Shown here: piece after piece, positions 1 through 6,952 of the stretch
Numbering within the stretch: the stretch's first letter is position 1
Layout: the number at the start of each line of letters is the position of its first letter
Source: Alphaproteobacteria bacterium
GTDB lineage: Bacteria; Pseudomonadota; Alphaproteobacteria; Micropepsales; Micropepsaceae
Direction: 5' to 3'
Length of the DNA stretch: 12,490 nt
Assembly: GCA_947373775.1 (NCBI GenBank)
Contig: CANBZE010000029.1
Coordinates: forward strand, 1-12,490
Program-made: the position numbers and the translations under genes
Notes under the pieces: generated by a model
Database searches by the model: none
What the model saw: only the letters and a program-made list of their open reading frames with translations
Told to the model about the DNA's origin: nothing

Positions 1-753
1 CTGGAAATCGTGCGCGAGCGGCTGGAGCGCGAGTTCAATCTCGACCTGATCACCACCGCGCCCAGCGTGATCTACAACATCTACATGAATGACGGCTCCA
101 TGAAGGAGCTGCACAATCCGGCCGACATGCCCGATGTCACCTATATCGATCACATCGAAGAACCCTGGATCAAGGCGACGGTGCTGGTGCCCGATGAATA
201 TCTGGGCAGCGTACTGAAGCTGTGCGAGGACCGCCGCGGCCGCCAGGTTGAGCTCACTTACGCCGGCAACCGCGCCATGGTGATCTACATGCTGCCGCTG
301 AACGAAGTGGTTTTCGACTTCTATGACAGGCTTAAAAGCGTGTCGCGCGGCTATGCCAGCTTCGATTATCACATCGAAAAATACGAAGAAGGCGACCTGG
401 TGAAGATGTCCATTCTGGTCAATGACGACCCGGTGGATGCGCTGAGCATGATCGTCAACCGCCAGCGCGCCGAAGGCCGCGGCCGGGCGATGTGCGAAAA
501 GCTGAAGGACCTGATCCCGCGCCACATGTTCAAGATCCCGATCCAGGCCGCCATCGGCGGCAAGGTGATCGCGCGCGAAACCCTGAGCGCCCTGCGCAAG
601 GACGTGACGGCGAAATGCTATGGCGGCGACATCAGCCGCAAGCGCAAGCTCCTCGACAAGCAAAAAGAGGGCAAGAAGAAGATGCGCCAATTCGGCAAGG
701 TGGAAATCCCGCAGGAAGCCTTCATCGCCGCGCTCAAGATGGACGATAATTAG
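1..753 (+). CDS. lepA: Elongation factor 4 (LepA), C-terminal part, 5' truncated by window edge
   Basis: Translational GTPase EF4/LepA, which acts on the ribosome and is linked to back-translocation and 30S biogenesis. Only about the last 250 codons are present. The frame is open from base 1 (L-E-I-V-R-E-R), so the GTG at 10 is an internal valine and not a start. The GTPase domain lies outside the window. What remains matches the EF-G-like domain V and the LepA-specific C-terminal domain: [10 protein letters not shown], the [16 protein letters not shown] stretch, and the family-diagnostic end with [20 protein letters not shown] followed by KMRQFG and a PQEAF motif. It ends with TAG at 751-753. 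Sequence is GC-rich like the rest of the window, and sharply different from the gene that follows 47 bases later. I see no hairpin plus T-run terminator after the stop. Identity is very secure. Confidence 0.97.
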   Translation: MEIVRERLEREFNLDLITTAPSVIYNIYMNDGSMKELHNPADMPDVTYIDHIEEPWIKATVLVPDEYLGSVLKLCEDRRGRQVELTYAGNRAMVIYMLPLNEVVFDFYDRLKSVSRGYASFDYHIEKYEEGDLVKMSILVNDDPVDALSMIVNRQRAEGRGRAMCEKLKDLIPRHMFKIPIQAAIGGKVIARETLSALRKDVTAKCYGGDISRKRKLLDKQKEGKKKMRQFGKVEIPQEAFIAALKMDDN

Positions 754-790
754 AGCGTCTTTAGCTTTATGGATTCGCCAATTTTAGTTT

Positions 791-794
791 GGAG
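791..794 (+). promoter_or_regulatory. Ribosome binding site that fixes the start at 801
   Basis: GGAG lies 6 bases before the ATG at 801. The longer reading frame opening at TTG 789 would place this motif inside the coding region, so the ATG at 801 is the better start. Confidence 0.6.
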
Positions 795-800
795 AATTTG

Positions 801-1301
801 ATGGCACAGACATATCGGCATTCTGCAGGCTTCGGTAAACGCATCGAGTTTTGGGTCATCGGCCTGATGCTCAAAGAGGGAATGGATGTCTATGTTCCGT
901 TAGTGGACGACCATGCGGTAGATGCAATCATCAAGCGTAAAGATGGGTCTATAGCGCAGGTTCAGATTAAAGCGCGGTCCAACGACGTGAAGTTCGGCGA
1001 CGCAGGGCTTTTCGCAGCTATTCCTCACGAAATCAGAGAAAATTACTGGTTTGTTTTTTACTCAGAGAGAATGTCCGCTTTTTGGATAATGACTTCTGAC
1101 GAATTTATTTCGCAGGCTGCTCAGAACAAAAACGGTAAGAATGCGGGGAAGCGCACTATTTGGTTTAACGGAATCAAGAAGTCCGCCGAAACCGGCGAGC
1201 GGATCGAATACACAAAAGAGCGCTATCGGCATTACTTGGCCAAAGACTTTACCCGGATCGCCGCGATAACAGAGGGCGCGGGGCCGAAGAAGACCGCCTA
1301 A
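801..1301 (+). CDS. Orphan AT-rich protein with PD-(D/E)XK nuclease-like fold signature
   Basis: 166-residue protein of unknown role. The order of elements resembles the small PD-(D/E)XK endonuclease-like families: an N-terminal helix with a glutamate (GKRIEFWVIG, E16), a strand after a GMDVYVP turn (28-33), an acidic residue in VDAIIKR (D41), then a strand ending QVQIKAR with Q55 and K57. That is an E...D...QxK pattern, with glutamine in the usual Glu position of the ExK motif, a variant I recall from this superfamily. The second half has aromatic strands (YWFVFY, AFWIM) and a basic tail. No signal peptide or membrane segment is seen. The gene is AT-rich: I count 45 G/C in the 120 bases 1021-1140, well below the neighbours, and it sits alone between lepA and hisH. 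This suggests horizontal acquisition. No methylase, toxin-antitoxin partner or recombinase adjoins it. The nuclease assignment is an inference from motif spacing; a non-catalytic nucleic-acid-binding role is possible. Confidence 0.75.
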   Translation: MAQTYRHSAGFGKRIEFWVIGLMLKEGMDVYVPLVDDHAVDAIIKRKDGSIAQVQIKARSNDVKFGDAGLFAAIPHEIRENYWFVFYSERMSAFWIMTSDEFISQAAQNKNGKNAGKRTIWFNGIKKSAETGERIEYTKERYRHYLAKDFTRIAAITEGAGPKKTA

Positions 1302-1311
1302 TCAATTAGGC
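1296..1311. repeat. Short inverted repeat spanning the stop of the orphan gene
   Basis: GCCTAAT-CA-ATTAGGC, 7-base arms around 2 bases, including the TAA stop at 1299-1301. It could form a weak hairpin, but no T-run follows, so a terminator role is doubtful. Confidence 0.35.
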
Positions 1312-1348
1312 CTGCGTTCTGGGCCGGACTGCCCTGCCCCGCCCGGTT

Positions 1349-1377
1349 TCGACAAATCCGTTTCCAGCCTTTATACG
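1349..1377 (+). promoter_or_regulatory. Candidate sigma70-type promoter for hisHA
   Basis: TCGACA at 1349-1354 (5 of 6 to TTGACA), a 17-base spacer, then TATACG at 1372-1377 (4 of 6 to TATAAT). Transcription would start near 1384-1386, right at the hisH ATG (1386). No Shine-Dalgarno motif is visible in the bases before that ATG, so the two observations together point to a leaderless or nearly leaderless message. Based on pattern only. Confidence 0.4.
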
Positions 1378-1385
1378 ACCGCCCC

Positions 1386-2021
1386 ATGTCCACAGTGGCC
1401 CTGATTGACTATGGCTCCGGCAACCTCGCCAGCGCGGCGAAGGCGTTGGCGCGTGCGGCGAACGGCAAGTCCGATATCGTCACCACCGCTGATCCCGAAG
1501 TGGTCCTGACGGCCGAGCGCATCGTTTTGCCCGGCGTGGGCGCCTTTGCCGATTGCATGAAGGGCCTGTCCTCGGTGCCCGGCATGGTCGATGTCCTGCG
1601 CGAAAAAGTGCTGAAGCAGGGCGCCCCCTTCCTGGGCATCTGTGTCGGCATGCAGCTGCTGGCCACCGTCGGTGTCGAGTTCGGCCGCCATGCCGGCCTG
1701 GGCTGGATCGCGGGCGAAGTCGTGAAAATCACCCCCGACGATTCCAATTTGAAGATCCCGCACATGGGCTGGAACGAGCTGAAGATCGAACAGGCGCACG
1801 CGCTGCTGGAAGGCATTCCTGCCGGCAGCCATGCCTATTTCGTCCATAGTTTTCAGCTCAAACCGGTCCTGCCCGACGACCTGCTTGCCACCACCGATTA
1901 TGGCGGGGCGCTGACCGCCATGGTGGGCAACGAGAATATCGCCGGCACCCAGTTCCATCCGGAAAAGAGCCAGGCCGCCGGCATCAAGCTGCTGGAAAAC
2001 TTTTTGCGCTGGCGCCCATGA
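1386..2021 (+). CDS. hisH: Imidazole glycerol phosphate synthase, glutaminase subunit HisH
   Basis: Class I glutamine amidotransferase subunit of IGP synthase in histidine biosynthesis. It hydrolyses glutamine and channels ammonia to HisF, which makes imidazole glycerol phosphate and AICAR. The 211-residue length is normal. Visible motifs are the N-terminal IDYGSGNL, the oxyanion-side PGVGAF (49-54), the nucleophile elbow LGICVGMQ with C86, and the QFHPEKS motif with H191 and E193, giving a complete catalytic triad. The start ATG at 1386 has no recognisable Shine-Dalgarno sequence and lies just after a promoter-like element. The TGA stop overlaps the hisA start (ATGA, 2018-2021), so the two are translationally coupled. 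hisF is not in this window, although HisH needs it; it must be encoded elsewhere if the pathway is complete. Confidence 0.97.
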   Translation: MSTVALIDYGSGNLASAAKALARAANGKSDIVTTADPEVVLTAERIVLPGVGAFADCMKGLSSVPGMVDVLREKVLKQGAPFLGICVGMQLLATVGVEFGRHAGLGWIAGEVVKITPDDSNLKIPHMGWNELKIEQAHALLEGIPAGSHAYFVHSFQLKPVLPDDLLATTDYGGALTAMVGNENIAGTQFHPEKSQAAGIKLLENFLRWRP

Positions 2022-2740
2022 TTATCTTCCCGGCCATCGACCTGAAGGACGGTGTCTGCGTCCGCCTGAAAAAGGGCGTGATGGAAGACGCCACCGTGTT
2101 CAACACCGATCCCGGTGCCCAGGCCAAGGCGTTCGCGGACCAGGGCTTCCAGTGGCTGCATTGCGTCGACCTGAACGGCGCCTTTGCTGGCCACAGCGCC
2201 AATGTCGAGGCCATCAAGTCCATCCGCGCCGCCACCCCCTGCCCCGTCCAGCTGGGCGGCGGCATCCGGGACATGGCGGCGGTCGAGGGCTGGCTGGCGG
2301 CCGGCATCACCCGGGTCATTCTGGGCACGGCCGCCCTGACCGACCCGCAATTTGTGAAGGACGCCGCCCGTGCCTTCCCCGGCCAGATCGTGGTCGGGGC
2401 TGACGCCAAGGGCGGCAAGATCGCCACCCAGGGCTGGGCCACGGTCAGCGAACTGACCCCCATCGATTTGGGCAAGCGCTTCGAGGATGCCGGAGTCGCC
2501 GCCATCCTGTTCACCGACATTGACGGGGACGGGCTGCTGAAGGGGGTCAATGTCACGGCCACCGCGGCGCTGGCCCGGGCCCTGTCCATCCCGGTCATCG
2601 CCTCGGGCGGGGTCGGGTCCATCGCCGATATCGACGCCCTGCTGGCGGCCAAGGAGCCGAACATCGAGGGTGTGGTAGTGGGACGGGCGCTGTATGACGG
2701 GCGCATCGATGTGGCCGAAGCGCTGCGACGCACTAAATAG
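2018..2740 (+). CDS. hisA: ProFAR isomerase HisA (phosphoribosylformimino-AICAR isomerase)
   Basis: TIM-barrel enzyme of histidine biosynthesis that performs an Amadori rearrangement turning ProFAR into PRFAR, the substrate of HisF/HisH. The 240-residue length is typical. The expected residues are present: PAIDLKDG with catalytic D8, the first phosphate loop QLGGGIR (78-84), GADAK with the second catalytic D129, TDIDGDG (166-172), and the second phosphate loop ASGGVGS. It lies directly after hisH with a 4-base overlap. After the TAG stop only 29 bases separate it from the convergent parB stop. In many alphaproteobacteria hisF and hisE follow hisA; here they do not. Confidence 0.97.
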   Translation: MIIFPAIDLKDGVCVRLKKGVMEDATVFNTDPGAQAKAFADQGFQWLHCVDLNGAFAGHSANVEAIKSIRAATPCPVQLGGGIRDMAAVEGWLAAGITRVILGTAALTDPQFVKDAARAFPGQIVVGADAKGGKIATQGWATVSELTPIDLGKRFEDAGVAAILFTDIDGDGLLKGVNVTATAALARALSIPVIASGGVGSIADIDALLAAKEPNIEGVVVGRALYDGRIDVAEALRRTK

Positions 2741-2750
2741 CGAGTCGGAT

Positions 2751-2769
2751 CAAGCGCTTGAAGCGCTTG
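2751..2769. terminator. Inverted repeat between convergent hisA and parB, candidate bidirectional terminator
   Basis: CAAGCGCTT-G-AAGCGCTTG is a perfect inverted repeat with 9-base arms around one G. As RNA it can fold a 7-bp stem (2751-2757 with 2763-2769) with the loop TTGAA, and the same stem forms in both directions. It ends one base before the parB stop codon. No T-run follows on either strand, so it is not a canonical intrinsic terminator; it might slow polymerase, block 3' decay, or be a protein site. Confidence 0.4.
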
Positions 2770-3633
2770 TCAGGACTTGCTCAACCGGCGTGTCAGCTCG
2801 TCCAGCTGTTCCAGGGATTTGTAGGTGATCTTCATATCCCCACCTTTATCCCCTTTGTGGACAATCTGAACCTTCAGCCCCAAGCGATTGGAAATACTGA
2901 CTTCCAGGTCCTTGATGTTCGGGTCCTGCGCAGGTTTTCCACCGGGCTTTTTCTTCTTTACCGAACGCTGTTCGGCTTGGCGCACGGTCATCTCGCCGGC
3001 GATCAATTCGCGTGCCCGAGCTTCCGGATCGGCGGTACCTAACAGTGTTCGGGCGTGGCCGGCCGTCAGCTTGCCCTCCCGCACCCAGGCCTTCACCTGC
3101 TCGGGCAGCTGCAACAGGCGGATGGTGTTGGCGACATGGGAGCGGCTCTTGCCCACCTGCTGGGCGACCTCTTCCTGGGTGCGGCCGAACTTGGCGACCA
3201 GCTCCTGATAGGCGGCCCCCTCCTCCAGCGCATTCAGGTCGGCGCGTTGGACGTTCTCGATGATGGCGATTTCCAGCGCCTGGTCGTCGGGCAGCTCGCG
3301 CACCACCACCGGCACGTCATGCAGCTTGGCGATCTGGGCGGCGCGCCAGCGGCGCTCGCCGGCCACGATCTCATAACGGTCGGCGCCGATGGGCCGCACC
3401 AGGATGGGCGACAAGACGCCCTTCTCCTTGATGGACGCCGCCAGGTCCGCCATCGGCTGGTCGTCGAACGCCTTGCGCGGCTGGTATTTGCCCGGCTGCA
3501 GGAAGGCGACCGGCAGAGTGCGGATATCTTTTTTGAGGGCGGGCTCGCCCTTCACCGCGGCGACTTCATCGCCGATCAGCGCCGAGAGCCCGCGCCCAAG
3601 TCCGCGGGGACGATCCTGTGCGGGAGGATTCAT
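2770..3633 (-). CDS. parB: Chromosome partitioning protein ParB (Spo0J family CTPase, parS-binding)
   Basis: ParB loads on parS sites, spreads as a CTP-dependent clamp and is moved by ParA, directing origin segregation. The 287 residues show the expected order: an N-terminal GLGRGLSALIGD (11-22) of the ParA-stimulating region, the ParB/Srx CTPase domain with QPRK (51-54), the CTP-binding GERRWRA (92-98) and ENVQR (126-130), a helix-turn-helix around 152-172 (TQEEVAQQVGKSRSHVANTI) for parS recognition, then a basic linker (KKKKPGGK) and a C-terminal dimerisation domain. The start ATG overlaps the parA stop (ATGA, 3630-3633). It is the last gene of the minus-strand cluster and faces hisA. Two perfect parS sites lie about 1.4 to 1.9 kb upstream of its start in rsmG and mnmG. 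Confidence 0.97.
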   Translation of the reverse strand: MNPPAQDRPRGLGRGLSALIGDEVAAVKGEPALKKDIRTLPVAFLQPGKYQPRKAFDDQPMADLAASIKEKGVLSPILVRPIGADRYEIVAGERRWRAAQIAKLHDVPVVVRELPDDQALEIAIIENVQRADLNALEEGAAYQELVAKFGRTQEEVAQQVGKSRSHVANTIRLLQLPEQVKAWVREGKLTAGHARTLLGTADPEARARELIAGEMTVRQAEQRSVKKKKPGGKPAQDPNIKDLEVSISNRLGLKVQIVHKGDKGGDMKITYKSLEQLDELTRRLSKS

Positions 3634-4436
3634 GCCGCGGCCCTGACCCGTTCGCGCTGGATCAGTTCACCCGCCAGCTTGATGTAAGCCTGGCTGCCCG
3701 GACACCGCAGGTCATAGACCAGCGCCGGCACGCCATGGCTGGGAGCCTCGGAAATACGCACGTTTCTGGGGATCACGGTGGTGTAGACTTTCTCGCCCAG
3801 GGTGGCGCGCACGTCGTCGGCGACCTGGTCGCTCAACTTGTTGCGCTTGTCGAACATGGTCAACACGACGCCTTGAATCTCGAGCGTGGGGTTCAGCTTC
3901 TCGCGCACCAACTCGATGGTCTTCATCAACTGGCTCAAACCTTCCAGCGCAAAGAACTCGCATTGCAGCGGCACCATCACCGCATCGGCCGCCGCCATCG
4001 CGTTCAAGGTGAGCAGGGTGAGGGAAGGCGGACAATCGATCAGGATGTAGGAGAAGGCATTTTCTCCGTGTACGGAATATTCCTCCAGCGCGTCCTTCAG
4101 GATGAAGTTGCGCCGATTCATGCCGGCCAGCTCCAGCTCGGCGCCGGACAGATCCACCGTCGCCGGCACCAGCGACAGGCCGGGGATGCGAGTGGGCACG
4201 ATGGCCTCGGCCAGCTTGGCCTGGCCGGTCAGCACCTCGTAGGTGGTCAGCTTGCGGTCCTGGCGGTGCAGGCCCAGCCCGGTGGAGGCATTACCCTGGG
4301 GGTCGATGTCGATCACCAGGGTCGGCTCGCCCACGGCGGCCAGCGCGGTGCCCAGGTTGATGGCGGTGGTGGTCTTACCGACCCCGCCTTTTTGATTGGC
4401 GACGACCAGGACGCGCGGTTTTTTGGGAAGTGACAT
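3630..4436 (-). CDS. parA: Chromosome partitioning ATPase ParA (Soj/MinD-type deviant Walker P-loop)
   Basis: Nucleoid-bound ATPase that forms the gradient along which ParB-parS complexes move; cytoplasmic. The 268 residues contain the deviant Walker A motif KGGVGKTT (16-23) with the signature lysine K16 and P-loop K21, the switch I region DIDPQGN (43-49), and the Walker B IDCPPSL (133-139). The MNRRNF, CEFFALEGL and VIPRNVRISEAPSHG motifs of chromosomal Soj proteins are present, which separates it from plasmid ParA. The short N-terminus before the P-loop (15 residues) is normal and supports this ATG. The first 62 bases lie inside the end of rsmG, a long overlap. It is coupled to parB by a 4-base overlap. 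Confidence 0.97.
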   Translation of the reverse strand: MSLPKKPRVLVVANQKGGVGKTTTAINLGTALAAVGEPTLVIDIDPQGNASTGLGLHRQDRKLTTYEVLTGQAKLAEAIVPTRIPGLSLVPATVDLSGAELELAGMNRRNFILKDALEEYSVHGENAFSYILIDCPPSLTLLTLNAMAAADAVMVPLQCEFFALEGLSQLMKTIELVREKLNPTLEIQGVVLTMFDKRNKLSDQVADDVRATLGEKVYTTVIPRNVRISEAPSHGVPALVYDLRCPGSQAYIKLAGELIQRERVRAAA

Positions 4437-5049
4437 GACGGGGGCCCAGCTCTCTCACGGTCACTATAGCACCCGAAGGGTCGGTATGGCTTGGGACCTG
4501 AGAGACCTTGATGTTCCAATATTTAGCGGCTTCCGTCAATTCAGACCCCACATTTTGTCCCTTGAGGAACAAGCAAACACTGTTCGGACTCATGAACCTG
4601 TGGGCATATTCCAGCAGCTGGGGCAGGGGGGCGCAGGCCCTAGCCGTCACCACATCGAAGGGCCGCGGGGTCAGATCCTCCATTCGTGCGTTTTCGATTG
4701 TGACGTGCAGAGCCATGCGCTCTGCGGCGGCGTGCAGGAATGCGCATTTCTTGGTGGTAGCCTCGTGCAGGGTCACCGCCAAGTCAGGCCGCAGGACGGC
4801 CAGCACCAAGCCCGGAAACCCGGCGCCCGAGCCCAGATCGGCGAGGGTCTTTGCGGTTTGGGGGATGAGAGGAGCCAACTGGGCACTATCCCAGAAATGG
4901 CGTTGCCACAGGTCGGGCAGGGTGCTGCGGGCCACCAGGTTATGGCGCTCGTTCCAGTCGGCCAGCATGTCGGCATAGCCCTTCAGCCGGGCCAATGTTT
5001 CACGTGAAACACCCGTCTGTGAGGCGAATTCGTCAGGCCCGAACGGCAT
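4375..5049 (-). CDS. rsmG: 16S rRNA (guanine-N7) methyltransferase RsmG (GidB)
   Basis: Class I SAM-dependent methyltransferase for the G527 region (E. coli numbering) of 16S rRNA. Of the 224 residues, the N-terminal part has [12 protein letters not shown] (32-43) and HFWDSAQL (51-58), and the SAM-binding loop is [10 protein letters not shown] (71-80). Codons for VSRET (14-18) are formed by a perfect parS site. The start overlaps the end of mnmG by 17 bases. The C-terminus is odd: after a normal VTVREL ending it continues for about 22 residues rich in Arg and Lys, and about 20 codons of this tail are shared with the 5' end of parA in another frame. Either this lineage has a genuinely extended basic tail, or a mutation removed the earlier stop. 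The core enzyme is intact. Confidence 0.95.
   Translation of the reverse strand: MPFGPDEFASQTGVSRETLARLKGYADMLADWNERHNLVARSTLPDLWQRHFWDSAQLAPLIPQTAKTLADLGSGAGFPGLVLAVLRPDLAVTLHEATTKKCAFLHAAAERMALHVTIENARMEDLTPRPFDVVTARACAPLPQLLEYAHRFMSPNSVCLFLKGQNVGSELTEAAKYWNIKVSQVPSHTDPSGAIVTVRELGPRHVTSQKTARPGRRQSKRRGR
4996..5011. other. parS: parS centromere site 1, inside rsmG
   Basis: Perfect 16-bp palindrome TGTTTCACGTGAAACA, identical to the conserved bacterial parS consensus bound by ParB. It lies in the 5' end of rsmG, where it encodes VSRET (residues 14-18). parA and parB follow immediately downstream on the same strand. Confidence 0.95.
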
Positions 5050-6907
5050 TTCGGCCTTTCAGGCCCTTCACGTGGGCCAGAACCAAGGTCAGGGCCGCGG
5101 CCGTGACGCCTTCGATACGGGAAGCCTGGCCCAGAGTAGCCGGGCGTATGGCTTCCAGCTTCTGGCGTACCTCATTGGAGAGGCCGATCACGGCGCTATA
5201 GTCGAGGCTGGCGGGCAGGGCCCGTCCTTCATCTCGGCGGAAAGCCACGATGTCGGCATCCTGACGATCCAGATATCCGGCATATTGGGCGTCGATTTCC
5301 AGTTGCTCGACGATTTGAGGCGCCAAATCCGCCAACTGGGGCCAGATCCGGGTCAAGGACGGGAAGTCCGTTAGGCTCAACAGGTCCAGGGCGGTCCGGC
5401 GAACCCCGTCGAGGCGGACAGTCAGCCCATGCTTGGCAGCTTCGTTAGGGGTCAGGGTCAAGGAACTCATTGTTTCACGTGAAACATCCAGCCGCTCCAG
5501 CTTGACGGCAAAGGCTTTGGCCCGCTCGGAACCCACAATCCCGCCATTCTGGCCCAGCCGGGTCAGGCGCTGATCGGCATTGTCGGAACGCAGGGTCAGG
5601 CGGTATTCGGCCCGGCTGGTGAACATGCGATAGGGCTCGGACACGCCCTTGGTCACCAGATCGTCCAGCATCACCCCGATATAAGCCTGAGCGCGATCCA
5701 GAATGACGGCTTCGGCCCCGCTGGCAGCCCGGGCGGCATTCCAGCCGGCCATCAGTCCCTGCGCGGCGGCTTCCTCATACCCGGTGGTGCCGTTTATCTG
5801 GCCTGCCAGATAGAGACCCGTCACGGTTTTGACCTCCAGCGCCGGCGACAGCTCACGCGGGTCGACATAGTCATATTCGATGGCATAGCCGGGGCGCTGG
5901 ACCACAGCTTTTTCCAGCCCCGGAATGGTGGCCAGCAAGGCCAGCTGGACATCCTGGGGCAGGGAGGTCGAAATGCCGTTGGGATATATCAGATCGTCGC
6001 TAAGTCCTTCTGGTTCAAGGAAAATCTGGTGCGACTCGCGATCGGCGAAGCGGTTGACCTTGTCCTCGATGGAGGGGCAATAGCGCGGGCCGGTCGAGGC
6101 GATCTGGCCCGAATACATCGGCGAACGATGCAGGTTGGCGCGGATGACCGCGTGGGTCGCCAAGGTGGTGCGGGTGATCCCGCACGCGATCTGGGGCGTG
6201 GTGATCTTTTGGGTGAGGAACGAGAACGGCAAAGGCGGGTCATCGCCCTGCTGCATCTCCAGGCTGGCCCAATCGATGGTGCGGCCATCCAGGCGCGGCG
6301 GCGTGCCGGTCTTCAACCGCCCCATCTGCAAACCAAAACCATAGAGCGTCTTCGACAATCCGATCGACGGCGCTTCGACACCGTCAGCGATCTTCATCCG
6401 GCCGGCGGGAATTTTGGTCTCGCCGATATGGATCAGGCCGTTGAGAAATGTGCCGGTGGTCAGCACAACCTTGCTGCACGCAATCTCATCACCGTCCGCC
6501 GTCAAAACACCCGTGACGTTTCCGTCCTTTAAAATCAGGTCTTCCACGCTCGCCGCGCGAATTTCCAGATTGGCGATGTTGCGCAGCATGGATTGCATCG
6601 CTGCGCGGTAAAGCTTGCGATCAGCTTGTGCGCGCGGCCCGCGCACCGCCGGACCCTTGCGCCGGTTGAGCAGGCGAAACTGGATTCCCGCCGCATCCGC
6701 GACGCGTCCCATCAAGCCATCCAGCGCATCGATCTCGCGCACCAGATGGCCCTTGCCGACGCCGCCGATGGCGGGATTGCACGACATCTCGCCCAGGGTT
6801 TCGAGCGTGTGAGTCAGCAGCAGGGTGCGGGCGCCGAAGCGCGCCGATGCAGCGGCCGCTTCGCAGCCGGCATGTCCTCCGCCGATGACGATGACGTCGT
6901 ACTTCAT
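5033..6907 (-). CDS. mnmG: tRNA uridine-5-carboxymethylaminomethyl modification enzyme MnmG (GidA)
   Basis: FAD-dependent subunit of the MnmE-MnmG complex that installs cmnm5 or nm5 groups on wobble U34 of several tRNAs. From the ATG at 6907 it is 624 residues, the usual length. Visible are the FAD-binding [10 protein letters not shown] (9-18), MSCNPAIGG with C44, [12 protein letters not shown] with C278, the [16 protein letters not shown] motif (370-385), and the C-terminal domain beginning near [11 protein letters not shown] chose ATG 6907 because [11 protein letters not shown] is the family's normal N-terminus; ATG 6937 or GTG 6943 would add 10 or 12 residues and cannot be excluded because no start has a strong Shine-Dalgarno motif. 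A second perfect parS site encodes VSRET at residues 476-480. Unusually, a separate gene lies between it and mnmE. Confidence 0.96.
   Translation of the reverse strand: MKYDVIVIGGGHAGCEAAAASARFGARTLLLTHTLETLGEMSCNPAIGGVGKGHLVREIDALDGLMGRVADAAGIQFRLLNRRKGPAVRGPRAQADRKLYRAAMQSMLRNIANLEIRAASVEDLILKDGNVTGVLTADGDEIACSKVVLTTGTFLNGLIHIGETKIPAGRMKIADGVEAPSIGLSKTLYGFGLQMGRLKTGTPPRLDGRTIDWASLEMQQGDDPPLPFSFLTQKITTPQIACGITRTTLATHAVIRANLHRSPMYSGQIASTGPRYCPSIEDKVNRFADRESHQIFLEPEGLSDDLIYPNGISTSLPQDVQLALLATIPGLEKAVVQRPGYAIEYDYVDPRELSPALEVKTVTGLYLAGQINGTTGYEEAAAQGLMAGWNAARAASGAEAVILDRAQAYIGVMLDDLVTKGVSEPYRMFTSRAEYRLTLRSDNADQRLTRLGQNGGIVGSERAKAFAVKLERLDVSRETMSSLTLTPNEAAKHGLTVRLDGVRRTALDLLSLTDFPSLTRIWPQLADLAPQIVEQLEIDAQYAGYLDRQDADIVAFRRDEGRALPASLDYSAVIGLSNEVRQKLEAIRPATLGQASRIEGVTAAALTLVLAHVKGLKGRNAVRA
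5471..5486. other. parS: parS centromere site 2, inside mnmG
   Basis: Second perfect copy of TGTTTCACGTGAAACA, 475 bp from site 1. It lies within mnmG and encodes VSRET in the same reading phase as the rsmG copy, just before the conserved [10 protein letters not shown] segment. Two exact copies this close together, next to parAB, make a functional ParB loading region very likely. Confidence 0.95.
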
Positions 6908-6952
6908 CGGCGGCTCAATACGCGCCGCCAAATCCATCCACAAGGGGCGCGG

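Noticed and set aside
748..1309. AATTAG at 748-753 and again at 1304-1309 flanking the AT-rich orphan gene, as a possible target-site duplication
   Set aside because: Six AT-rich bases are expected by chance, there is no transposase or terminal inverted repeat, and the first copy includes the lepA stop codon.
2856..2864. TGTGGACAA, one mismatch from a DnaA box on the minus strand, near parB
   Set aside because: Single site inside the parB coding sequence with no cluster of boxes or AT-rich unwinding region, so not evidence for an origin.
5060..5075. CACGTG core with partial parS similarity near the end of mnmG
   Set aside because: Only the central TTCACGTG matches; the outer bases needed for ParB recognition are lost.
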